Shown here piece after piece: positions 53,675 through 62,023 of a DNA stretch of 64,000 bases (positions are counted from its first letter, which is position 1; the number at the start of each line of letters is the position of its first letter). This DNA comes from Catonia carolina (lineage: Eukaryota > Arthropoda > Insecta > Hemiptera > Achilidae), in NCBI GenBank assembly GCA_035578175.1, contig JAQMRL010000001.1, positions 438,605,124 to 438,669,123 of the forward strand, written 5' to 3'. A program made the position numbers and the translations under genes. The notes under the pieces were generated by a model. That model worked only from the letters and a program-made list of their open reading frames with translations. It had not been told where the DNA came from and made no database searches.

Positions 53675-54082
53675 TGTTGTTGTTTAGCTGATCAGGCTGT
53701 AGGCTAGTTTGAATTTTTAGAGGTTTTACTAAGTATAACGAGGAGTGAGTTGGTTTACAGCTGCCTTCCTCATTGAATAGAAAAGTATGCTTATCAGCAC
53801 GCCGGGCCCTCTGAAAAGCACATATTTTCCACTCTGAAAATGACACCTTCACTTCATTCACCACAGGGTCTGGCTGTATAATTAAATTCATTACTTTAAG
53901 ACGAGGTAACTTTGACTAGTGTCTTTAACACTTCTACCTCTTCTGTTCTTAAATTAGTCAGTCATTTTATTGGTTGACCATGACAGAACTATTAACAACA
54001 ATAACAGAACTATTTATTTTAGCCCTGCAACGAACAGATTGAGTGTAAATAATTTGACACTCCACCTGTCTGTTATGGGCAG
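53675..54082 (+). repeat. Repeat C, copy C8
   Basis: Full length, inserted in the unit-1 LINE fragment with ATCTGATAA / ATCTAATAA at its edges; empty sites are seen in the other units. Confidence 0.88.
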
Positions 54083-54209
54083 TATCTAATAATATTAGAG
54101 TGTAAATAAAGGTGAAAGGAAAAATGGCAAAATATAATCGGTGTCACTATCCTGGCAACTTTCGTTCCTTAAAAGCTACGATTTAAAATTGAGTTGTCTT
54201 CCAGAAATA

Positions 54210-54608
54210 CTAGCGAACTTCATCTCCGATTTCATTGCAACAAATTGCCTCACATATTCCTTCGGATGAAATACAAAGCCAGATAGTAATGACTGTTATA
54301 TTTGACCTCTTGCACGTAACATGCCAGAGACATTTAGAGCAACAGTCGATTGCACACCCACAGTAAAAGAGTGGTACATATATGATCATTAAGAACATAA
54401 GGATAAAATACAAAGGCCTGTATTTCTTCACATGTTTCGCCAAATTTTGCATTTTTATAATTCTCTTTTTAAAATGTTTCATATCTCCGTCTAGGAGCTC
54501 GTATAAATTTCCTATTCTGTCTCCCGAAAAGTATTGTTCCGCAGCTGTCCTGAATTGTGGAGCGAACCAATCGCAATCATTTACACTGTTCGTTCTCAGT
54601 TGTTCAAA
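54210..54608 (-). CDS. Terminal exon copy E1 of the Cys-rich membrane protein family
   Basis: 132 codons after the acceptor TTTTTCTATTTCAG (54609-54611 side). Reads FEQLRTNSVNDCDWFAPQF..., a charged helix (MKHFKKRIIKMQNLAKHVKK), membrane segment YFILMFLMIIYVPLFYCG, then cysteines and ICEAICCNEIG. It ends nine codons earlier than E2/E3 because GAG became TAG. Homologous to exon 6 of the + strand gene. No exons 1-5 are seen nearby, and no AATAAA follows closely. It could be an alternative last exon or a partial duplicate. Confidence 0.7.
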   Translation of the reverse strand, partial: FEQLRTNSVNDCDWFAPQFRTAAEQYFSGDRIGNLYELLDGDMKHFKKRIIKMQNLAKHVKKYRPLYFILMFLMIIYVPLFYCGCAIDCCSKCLWHVTCKRSNITVITIWLCISSEGICEAICCNEIGDEVR

Positions 54609-54848
54609 CTGAAATAGAAAAAAATCTAAGTACATAAATGCAGCGGTGGCTATACCCGTGAAGTAAGTGAAGATATTAGTAAAACATGAAAAAGCTAATG
54701 TGCTCTTATTTTCAAATATTTATATTAATTTACTATAGATTGCTATTTATTATGTATGGAAGGATAAAAAGCTCTGAAACGTATCATTTAAGTGTTCCTG
54801 AATAATAAGGAAAATTGTTCTACGATTCGAATAAGTATAATTTATTTT

Positions 54849-54995
54849 CTTTTTGCTTTTGCTTATATGGATTTAAAGGAAAGAAAGTATTGTTTCATAT
54901 CAATCCAGATATACACATTTTCAGACCCCCTGAACCCAAAAACATGTTTTTAGCGATTGGTGTGTGTGTGAAAAATTTCAATAATTGAACATCAT
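54849..54995 (+). repeat. Diverged HINE-like fragment in unit 2
   Basis: TTTTTGCTTTTGCTTATATG to the short TG tract; the same position in the unit is occupied by similar fragments at 56087, 57433, 58755 and 60075. Confidence 0.72.
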
Positions 54996-55004
54996 ACCAT
55001 AGGT

Positions 55005-55345
55005 ACAATATACCAGCGAGACACCCTTTTGGCCATATAAAGTTGGAGAAGTGGAAAGGAATGAAAAAATAGACAAGAGAATAATCAGAAAATGCATAAA
55101 CAAAACAACCAGAGTTAAAGAATATATGGAGAATCTCAAAATTTAGAGCAGAAAACACCAAACTTGCTAACCAAATAATCAACATTTACTGGAAAAAAAC
55201 AACAAAACTGAAATGGATAAAAAAAGTCTAAAAGGACATGGAAGAGTTGAGAATTACAAGGGAGGATCTGATTAAAAAATCTGAAAAATACGACTAGCTA
55301 ATTGAAACTTATCCGATAATATTAGAGTGTAAATAAAGGAATTTT
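55005..55345 (+). repeat. LINE 3' fragment of unit 2
   Basis: Non-LTR reverse transcriptase C-terminal traces as in unit 1, with part of the middle deleted. Confidence 0.78.
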
Positions 55346-55411
55346 AAAAAAATGGTAAATAAGTAGTCGGTGTCACTATCCTGGCAACTCTCGTTCCCTA
55401 GTAGCTACGAT

Positions 55412-55837
55412 TTAACATTGAGTGGTCTTCCAGAAATACTCGCGAGCTTCATTTCCGATTTCATTGCAACATATTGCCTCACATATTCCTTCCAATGAAA
55501 CACAAAGCCATTTAAGAGTGATTGTTTCCCTTGACCTCTTGCACGTAACAAGCCAGAGACATCTAGAGCAACCGTCGATTGCACACCCACAGTAGAAGAG
55601 TGGTACATATAAGACCGTTAAAAACATAAGCATAAAATAGACCGGCCTGTATTTCTTCACATGTTTCGCCAAATTTTGCATTTTTAATATTCTCTTTTTA
55701 AAATGTTTCATCTCTCCGTCTAGGAGCTCGTATAAATCTCCTATTCTGTCTCCCGAAAAGTATTGTTCCGCAGTTGTCCTGAATTGTGGAGCAAACCGAT
55801 TGTGTTCAATTACACTGTTCGTTCTCAGTTGTTCAAA
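55412..55837 (-). CDS. Terminal exon copy E2 of the Cys-rich membrane protein family
   Basis: 141 codons and stop after CTATTTCAG. FEQLRTNSVIEHNRFAPQF..., MKHFKKRILKMQNLAKHVKK, membrane segment YFMLMFLTVLYVPLFYCG, C-terminal cysteines, ending AREYFWKTTQC. The open frame extends upstream through the acceptor only by chance (an ATG in the polypyrimidine region), so I start at the splice site. Intact. Unit spacing to E1 is about 1.23 kb. Confidence 0.75.
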   Translation of the reverse strand, partial: FEQLRTNSVIEHNRFAPQFRTTAEQYFSGDRIGDLYELLDGEMKHFKKRILKMQNLAKHVKKYRPVYFMLMFLTVLYVPLFYCGCAIDGCSRCLWLVTCKRSRETITLKWLCVSLEGICEAICCNEIGNEAREYFWKTTQC

Positions 55838-56086
55838 CTGAAATAGAAAAAAATCTAAGTACATAAATCTAAGTAAATCTAAGCTTGGCTATACTGGTGA
55901 AGTAGGTGAAGATATTATTAAAACAGTAAATAGCTAATGTGTTTTATTTTAAAATGTTTATATTAATTTATTAAAGGTTTGCTATATATTGTGTCTGCAA
56001 GGATAAAAAGCTCTGACAGGTATCATTTAAGTGCTCGTCAAATAAGGAAAATTTTTCTACGAATTCGAATAAGTGTAATTCATTTT

Positions 56087-56275
56087 CTTTTTGCTCTTGC
56101 CTAAATGGATTTAAAGGAAGAAAGGTATTGTTTCATATCAATATTTCGAAATCGAGGTTTCACCAGATACCCATTTTCAGACCCGCTGAACTCAAAAATA
56201 TGTTTTTAGCGGTTGGGGTGTTTGTGTGTGTGTGTGTGTGTGTGCGTGTGTATAAAAATTTTCAAGCATTGAACA
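56087..56275 (+). repeat. Diverged HINE-like fragment in unit 3
   Basis: TTTTTGCTCTTGCCTAAATG to the TG tract at 56221-56250. Confidence 0.72.
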
Positions 56276-56281
56276 TCATAC

Positions 56282-56695
56282 CATAAGTACAATACACCAA
56301 CGAGACACCCTCTTGGCCATATAAAGTTGGAGAAGTGGAAAGGATTGAAAAAATAGACAGGAGGATAATCAGAAAATGCATAAACAAGAAAACCATAGTA
56401 AAAGGATAGTGGAGGATCTCAATTGAAGAAATACATACGATTATAACCCTGGTAACAAATTTCTACAAGAATAAACGGATTTCATTCTTGGGGCACCTAC
56501 TTAGAACAGAAAACACCAAACTTGCTAACCAAATAATCAAATTTTACTGGCAAAGAACAACAAAACCTGAAATGGATATAGGAAGTCCAAAAGGACATGG
56601 AAGAGTTGGGAATTTCAAGGGAGTACCTGATTACAAGATCTGGAAAATGCGACTAGCTAACTAAAACTTATCCCATAATATTAGAGTGTAAATAA
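56282..56695 (+). repeat. LINE 3' fragment of unit 3
   Basis: Longest uninterrupted version: KVGEVERIEKIDRRIIRKC, ISFLGHLLRTEN, ANQIIKFYWQRTTKPEMD, DYKIWKMRLAN, then AATAAA at about 56690. Stop codons in between. Confidence 0.8.
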
Positions 56696-56768
56696 AAGCA
56701 GTAAAAAGAAATGGTAAATATAATCGGTGTCACTATCCTGGCAACTTTCGTTCCCTAAAAGCTACGAT

Positions 56769-57194
56769 TTAAAATTGAGTCGTCTTCCAGAAATACTCGC
56801 GAGCTTCATTTCCGATACGATCGCAACAGATTGCCTCACATATTCCTTCGAATGAGATACAAAGCCACTTAGTAATGACTGTTTCTTTTGACCTCCTGCA
56901 AGTAACATGCCAGAGACAAGTTGAGCAACAGTCGATAAAAAACCCACAGTAGAAGAGTGGAACATATATGACCATTAAAAACATAAGAATAAAATAGACC
57001 GGCCTGAATTTCTTCACATGTTTCGCCAACTTATTCATTTTTAATATTCTCTTTTTAAAATGTTTCATCTCTTTGTCAAGGAACTCGTATAAATCTCCTA
57101 TTTTGTCTCCCGAAAAGCGTTGTTCCGCAGCAGCCCTGAATTGTGGAGCGAACCAACCGCGATCATTTACACTGTTCGTTCTCAGTTGTTCAAA
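56769..57194 (-). CDS. Terminal exon copy E3 of the Cys-rich membrane protein family
   Basis: 141 codons and stop. From the acceptor CTATTTCAG at 57195-57203: FEQLRTNSVNDRGWFAPQF..., RFSGDKIGDLYEFLDKE, MKHFKKRILKMNKLAKHVKK, membrane segment YFILMFLMVIYVPLFYCG, then FFIDCCSTCLW and EAICCDRIG. An extra T in the polypyrimidine tract shifts the upstream frame, which is harmless for a splice-site start. No stop in the exon. Confidence 0.75.
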   Translation of the reverse strand, partial: FEQLRTNSVNDRGWFAPQFRAAAEQRFSGDKIGDLYEFLDKEMKHFKKRILKMNKLAKHVKKFRPVYFILMFLMVIYVPLFYCGFFIDCCSTCLWHVTCRRSKETVITKWLCISFEGICEAICCDRIGNEAREYFWKTTQF

Positions 57195-57432
57195 CTGAAA
57201 TAGAAAAAAAATCTAAGTACATAAATGCAAGGGTGGCTATACCGGTGAAAAAGGTGAAGATATTTTTAAAACAGTAATAGCTAATGTTCTTCTATTTTCA
57301 AATACATATATTAATTTATTATAGGTTGCTATTTATTATGTCTGCAAGGATAAAAAGCTCTGAAAAATATTATTTAACTTAAGTGTTACTCATATATGGA
57401 AAATTGTTCTACTAATTCGAATAAAAGTAATT

Positions 57433-57557
57433 CAATTTCTTTTTGATCTTGCTTAAAGTATTAAAGTATTGTTTCATATCAATATTTCGAAATCGAGGTT
57501 TCACCAGATATACTCATTTTCAGACCCCGTAAACTCAAAAACATATTTTTAGCGATC

Positions 57558-57595
<38 letters not shown>
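57433..57595 (+). repeat. Diverged HINE-like fragment in unit 4
   Basis: Ends in a (TG)n of about 34 bp. Confidence 0.72.
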
Positions 57596-57597
<2 letters not shown>

Positions 57598-57614
57598 GGA
57601 ATGGAATATTATAT

Positions 57615-58030
57615 TATAAGTACAATACACTAGTAAGACTCCATTCGGGCCATATAAAGTTGGAGAAGTAGAAAGCATTGACCAAAAAATAGACAGGAAG
57701 ATAATAAGAAAATGCATAAACAAAACAACCAGAGTTAAAGAATAGTGGAGGATCTGAAATGAAGGAATACTTACGATTATAACCCCAGTAAGAAAATTTC
57801 TATAGGAAAAAATAATTTCATTCTTGGGGCACCTACTTAGAACAGAAAACACTAGACTTGTCAACCAACTCATTAACTTTTACGGGGAAAGAACACCAAA
57901 ACCTGTAATGGATAAAGGAAGTCCAACAGGACATGGAAGTTGTGAGAATTTCAAGGGAGGATCTGATTACAAAATCTGGAAAATACGAATAGCTATTTAA
58001 AACTTATCTGATAATATTTAAGTCTAAATA
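57615..58030 (+). repeat. LINE 3' fragment of unit 4
   Basis: As in unit 3, with FLGHLLRTEN and DYKIWKIRIAI traces. Confidence 0.8.
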
Positions 58031-58106
58031 AAAGTATTGAAAAAAAATGATAAATAAGTATTCGGTGTCAGCATTCTGGCAACTCTCATTCTCTTGTAGC
58101 TACGAT

Positions 58107-58520
58107 TTACAGTTCGGTTAAATCTTGGAAATACGATTCAGTTCCAATTTCGTTGCAACATATTGCATTACATAATCCTTGGAATGTCCAACAAAGCCAC
58201 TCACAAAAGTATGTTTGCTTTGTCCTCTTGCAAGTAGCATGCCGGAGACATTCAGAGATGCAGTCGATTGCAGCGGTACAGTACCAGAGGGGAACGTATA
58301 AGATCGTTAAAAACATAAGCATGAAATACAACGGCCTGAATTTCTTCAAATGTTTCGCCATCTTCTGAAGTCTTAATATTCTCTTTTTAAAATGTTTCAT
58401 CTCTTTGTCAAGGAACTCGTATAAATCTTTTATTTCGTCTCCCGAAAATTGTTGTTCCGCAGCCCTTCTGAATTCTGAAGCGAACAATTCGTGTTGATTT
58501 ACAATGTACGGTTGTTCAAA
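58107..58520 (-). CDS. Terminal exon copy E4 of the Cys-rich membrane protein family
   Basis: 137 codons and stop after CTATTTCAG. FEQPYIVNQHELFASEF..., helical block MKHFKKRILRLQKMAKHLKK, membrane segment YFMLMFLTILYVPLWYC, then a tail with cysteines at regular places and AICCNEIGTESYFQDLTEL. Identical to E5 for the first 81 residues. The 3' flank has AATGCT where E5 has AATAAA. Intact frame. Confidence 0.78.
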   Translation of the reverse strand, partial: FEQPYIVNQHELFASEFRRAAEQQFSGDEIKDLYEFLDKEMKHFKKRILRLQKMAKHLKKFRPLYFMLMFLTILYVPLWYCTAAIDCISECLRHATCKRTKQTYFCEWLCWTFQGLCNAICCNEIGTESYFQDLTEL

Positions 58521-58754
58521 CTGAAATAGAAAAAAATCTAAGTACATAATTGCAGCGGTGGCTATACTGGTGAAGATATTATTAAAACAGTAAATAGCTT
58601 ATGTGCTCCTATTTTCAAATATTTATTTTAATTTATTAAAGGTCTGCTGTATACTACGTCTGCAAGGAAAAAAGCACTGAAAAGTATCATTTTAAATGTT
58701 CCTCAAATATGGAAAATTGTTCTACGAATTCTGAAAAGTGTAATTCATTTTCTT

Positions 58755-58872
58755 TTTGATCTTGCCTATAGGAAGGATAGTATTGTTTCATATCAATATT
58801 TCGAAATCGAGGTTTCACCAGATTTACACATTTTCAGACCCCCTAAACTCAAAAACATGTTTTTAGCAATTG

Positions 58873-58903
<31 letters not shown>

Positions 58904-58915
58904 AGATTGGAACAT
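58755..58915 (+). repeat. Diverged HINE-like fragment in unit 5
   Basis: Similar to unit 4; (TG)n at 58875-58902. Confidence 0.72.
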
Positions 58916-58919
58916 CATT

Positions 58920-59352
58920 ATATAAGTACAATACACTAGCAAGACTCCATTCGGGCCATATAAAGTTGGATAGGTAGAAAGCATTGACAAAAAAATAGAC
59001 AGAAAGATAATAAGAATATTCATAAACACGAAAAACATAGTAGAAGGATAGTGAAGGATCTTAGAAGGAACATAGTAGAAGGAAGTGAAGAAATACATAC
59101 GATTATAACCCCGGTATGAAAATTTCTACAGGAACAATAATTTCACTCTTGGGGCACCTACTTAGAATAGAAAACAGACTTGTCAACCAAATCATCAACT
59201 TTTACGGGGAAAGAACAACAAAACCTGAAATGGATAAAGGAATTCCAACAGGATATGGAAGATTTGAGAATTTCAAGGTAGGATCTGATTACAAGATCTG
59301 GAAAATACGAATAACTATTTAAAACTTATCTGATAATATTAGAGTGTAAATA
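58920..59352 (+). repeat. LINE 3' fragment of unit 5
   Basis: Includes a local duplication around 59030-59085 (CATAGTAGAAGGA twice). One 68-codon frame (59116-59322) remains open: LGHLLRIENRLVNQIINFYG and DYKIWKIRI. Confidence 0.8.
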
Positions 59353-59390
59353 AAGGTAGTAGAAAAATATATAAACAAGTAATCAGTGTC

Positions 59391-59396
59391 TTTATT
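59391..59396 (-). promoter_or_regulatory. Candidate polyadenylation signal for E5
   Basis: AATAAA on the minus strand about 32 nt after the E5 stop. At the same place E4 reads AATGCT, and E1-E3 have no AATAAA. Confidence 0.5.
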
Positions 59397-59427
59397 CTGG
59401 CAACTCCCATTCTCATGTAGCTACGAT

Positions 59428-59841
59428 TTACAGTTCGGTTAAATCTTGGAAATACGATTCAGTTCCAATTTCGTTGCAACATATTGCATTACATAATCCT
59501 TCGAATGTCAAAAAAAGCCACTCACAATAGTATGTTAACCTTGTCCTCTTGCACGTAGCATACCGGAGACATTTAGAGATACAGTCGATTGCAGCGGCAC
59601 AGTACCAGAGGGGAACGTATAAGATCGTTAAAAACATAAGCATGAAATACAACGGCCTGAATTTCTTCAAATGTTTCGCCATCTTCTGAAGTCTTAATAT
59701 TCTCTTTTTAAAATGTTTCATCTCTTTGTCAAGGAACTCGTATAAATCTTTTATTTCGTCTCCCGAAAATTGTTGTTCCGCAGCTCTCCTGAATTCTGAA
59801 GCGAACAATTCGTGTTGATTTACAATGTACGGTTGTTCAAA
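59428..59841 (-). CDS. Terminal exon copy E5 of the Cys-rich membrane protein family
   Basis: 137 codons and stop after CTATTTCAG. Same architecture as E4. Nine amino-acid differences from E4, all after residue 81 (for example WLCWTFQ versus WLFLTFE). The only copy with a canonical AATAAA close downstream on its strand (59391-59396, about 32 bases after the stop). As the first copy on the minus strand it is the one an upstream exon would meet first. Confidence 0.8.
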   Translation of the reverse strand, partial: FEQPYIVNQHELFASEFRRAAEQQFSGDEIKDLYEFLDKEMKHFKKRILRLQKMAKHLKKFRPLYFMLMFLTILYVPLWYCAAAIDCISKCLRYATCKRTRLTYYCEWLFLTFEGLCNAICCNEIGTESYFQDLTEL

Positions 59842-60074
59842 CTGAAATAGAAAAAAATCTAAGTACATAATTGCAGCGGTGGCTATACTGGTGAAGATAT
59901 TATTAAAACAGTAAATAGCTTATGTGCTCCTATTTTCAAATATTTATTTTAATTTATTAAAGGTCTGCTGTATACTACGTCTGCAAGAATAAAAAGCTCT
60001 GAAACGTATCATTTTAAATGTTCCTCAAATATGGAAAATTGTTCTACGAATTTGAATAAGTGTAATTCATTTTC

Positions 60075-60630
60075 TTTTTGCTCTTGCCTATATCGATTTT
60101 AAGGAAGGAAATTATTGTTTCATATGAATATTTCAACCCACCGGGTTGGTCTAGGGGAAAGTTGTCACCGCTACTCAGCTGTTAAACAGCTGATTTTTGG
60201 AGACGAAGGTTCCTGGTTCAAATCCTAGTAAAGGTAATTATTTTTATATGGTAGTTACTTTTATATTTTTGAATGCTAGACAGTGGTTGCCGGTGTACTT
60301 TCATGGTTGGGGTTCAATTAACCATACTTTCTCAGGAATGGTCGGCCTGAGTTTGTACAAGACTACACCTCATTTACACGTCATACACATCATCCTCATC
60401 TGATTGGGTCATGGGGTTGCTTATTGTTCTGAATTAAACAGATTGCAACGTACACATATTATTAGAAATAAATATCAATATTTCGAAATCGAGGTTTCAC
60501 CAGATATAAATATTTTCAGACCCCCCTGAACCGGAAAACATGTTTTTAGCGATTGGTGTGTGTGTGTGTGTGTGTGTGTGTTTGTGTGTGTGTACGAAAA
60601 ATCTCAAGAATGGAACATCATACCATAAGT
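60075..60630 (+). repeat. Start of unit 6: HINE-like fragment split by a SINE
   Basis: 60075-60134 and 60471-60630 join to give the same fragment as in units 2-5. It is cut at CATACCATAAG, where the CR1-like LINE begins. Confidence 0.78.
60135..60470 (+). repeat. SINE family A, copy A10
   Basis: Inserted in the unit-6 HINE fragment with an imperfect 13-bp duplication ATATGAATATTTC / ATATCAATATTTC. It has a short internal duplication (GTAATTATTTTTATATG) absent from other copies. Confidence 0.87.
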
Positions 60631-60946
60631 ATCTGGTCCGCCATATTGGATTCTAGTGTCAACACAGCTGTGAAGTTAGCTCCCGAATTTTTAGAAGATT
60701 TTGAGATAGATTCACTTCCTATAAGTATAATTTTTGTTTAATAAGTTATTTAAACAGTTAGTTTCAGATTGTACGTATAAGTTTTTCTTTTTCTTTCCAA
60801 TAAATTTAAGTATTGTATCAAATTAGTTTGTCGATAGTTTTGAGGTTAGGAAGTTCGCCGGTAGTTCTAAAATAGTCTGTGACTTAAAGTAAATACAAAG
60901 TTTAAATTGTTTAAGATAATTAGTTAAAGTTTATTAATTGTTAGGA

Positions 60947-62023
60947 ATGGCCACTAAAAATTCAAGTTTAGGTAAACAAATTAAGTCTTCTCCTCCCGTT
61001 ACGCGGTCCCATGTAAATTTTAAATCTCCGATTAGTTTAGAAAAAAAGGTAGCTAAATTAAATGAAGATCAAAAAAACATTAGGGATGCAATAATAAGTA
61101 GTAACAAAATAAACGAGGAACTTAGAAATAAATTAGAGCAGGAAATAGCTTCACTAAAAGAAATAATAAGAATAAATGATATGGACCATAAAACTGAAAT
61201 CGCTAAATTATTGGAAGCAAACCGGGCCTTAGAAAATGAAATAAAAGTAGTCAGTCTAAAACTTCTAAATGAGTTAAATGCTGCAAAAACTAATGACAAT
61301 AAAAATAATAAAAAAATAAACGGCACTAAAAATGATACTAAAATTACAAATAAAAGCGGTCCTAAGAAACTTTTGTATAGTGAAGCTGTAGGGACTAAAC
61401 CGTCTACCAAAAGTAATAATAATAATAGGAAAAACAAAGTCCTAGTATTGGCGGATAGTCATGGCCGTGAATGTTGGGAACTGTTAGATAAAAAACTAAA
61501 TTCTGAATTTGAAGTAAAAGTAGTGTTTAAGCCGAATGCTCCTCTAAAAGAAGTTGTTAAGTCATCTAAAGACGATGTAAAAACCTTAGGTATAAATGAC
61601 CATTTAATAATTCTTGGAGGAACCAATGACATAGAATCAAAACAACTTAAAAACACTCCTCAAATCTTAAAAACATTCGAAGAATTGGTTCCACTAAGTA
61701 ATAAAACTAATTTAATAATAAACGCTATCCCCTATCGGTATGACAAGCCAGAAGTAAACAAAGTTATAAGTAAAACAAACCGCGAAATGCATAAAAGAAT
61801 TAACAGCCTAAAAAATAAAACAATTGAAAGGGTAAAAATCAACTTTATCAATGAAAGGTTAAATCGTGATAACTATACTAAACATGGGTTACATTTAAAT
61901 TTAACTGGCAAAAACATACTGTGTGATAGATTAGCTTCACTCGTTACATGTAAACTCCCAGATAAATTAAAATCTAAGGATACTTTTTTAATGAAATGGC
62001 TAAAAAAGGGAGAAAAAAGTTAA
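60947..62023 (+). CDS. LINE ORF1: coiled-coil plus SGNH-hydrolase-like protein
   Basis: 358 residues from the ATG at 60947; I reject an in-frame TTG nine bases upstream. Residues about 28-115 are a heptad-rich coiled coil (LEKKVAKLNEDQ..., LRNKLEQEIASL...). A Lys/Asn linker follows, then an SGNH/GDSL-like domain: VLVLADSHGRE (block I Ser), IILGGTNDIE (block III), HGLHLNLTGK (block V His). CR1-clade ORF1 proteins often carry such an esterase domain together with a coiled coil. The likely role is RNA binding and particle formation, with the esterase substrate unknown. Overlaps ORF2 by 28 bases. Confidence 0.87.
   Translation: MATKNSSLGKQIKSSPPVTRSHVNFKSPISLEKKVAKLNEDQKNIRDAIISSNKINEELRNKLEQEIASLKEIIRINDMDHKTEIAKLLEANRALENEIKVVSLKLLNELNAAKTNDNKNNKKINGTKNDTKITNKSGPKKLLYSEAVGTKPSTKSNNNNRKNKVLVLADSHGRECWELLDKKLNSEFEVKVVFKPNAPLKEVVKSSKDDVKTLGINDHLIILGGTNDIESKQLKNTPQILKTFEELVPLSNKTNLIINAIPYRYDKPEVNKVISKTNREMHKRINSLKNKTIERVKINFINERLNRDNYTKHGLHLNLTGKNILCDRLASLVTCKLPDKLKSKDTFLMKWLKKGEKS

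Larger units (their letters stand above)
51408..54120 (+). repeat. LINE 3' fragment of tandem unit 1, split by three insertions
   Basis: Pieces at 51408-51482, 52432-52507, 53441-53674 and 54083-54120. Joined, they match the fragments of the other units: PYKVGEVERI, RKCINK, FLGHL, DYKIWK, ending in GTGTAAATAAAGG (AATAAA signal). The insertions are a mariner, a HINE-like copy and repeat C, so this unit is the most disrupted. Confidence 0.82.

Noticed and set aside
54210..59868. Starting E1-E5 at the upstream ATG (MYLDFFLFQ)
   Set aside because: Those codons are the polypyrimidine tract and CAG of the splice acceptor; E3 has a shifted frame there and exon 6 starts at the same homologous splice site.
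61069..61656. Leu/Phe-rich minus-strand frames
   Set aside because: Antisense of the Lys/Asn-rich LINE ORF1.
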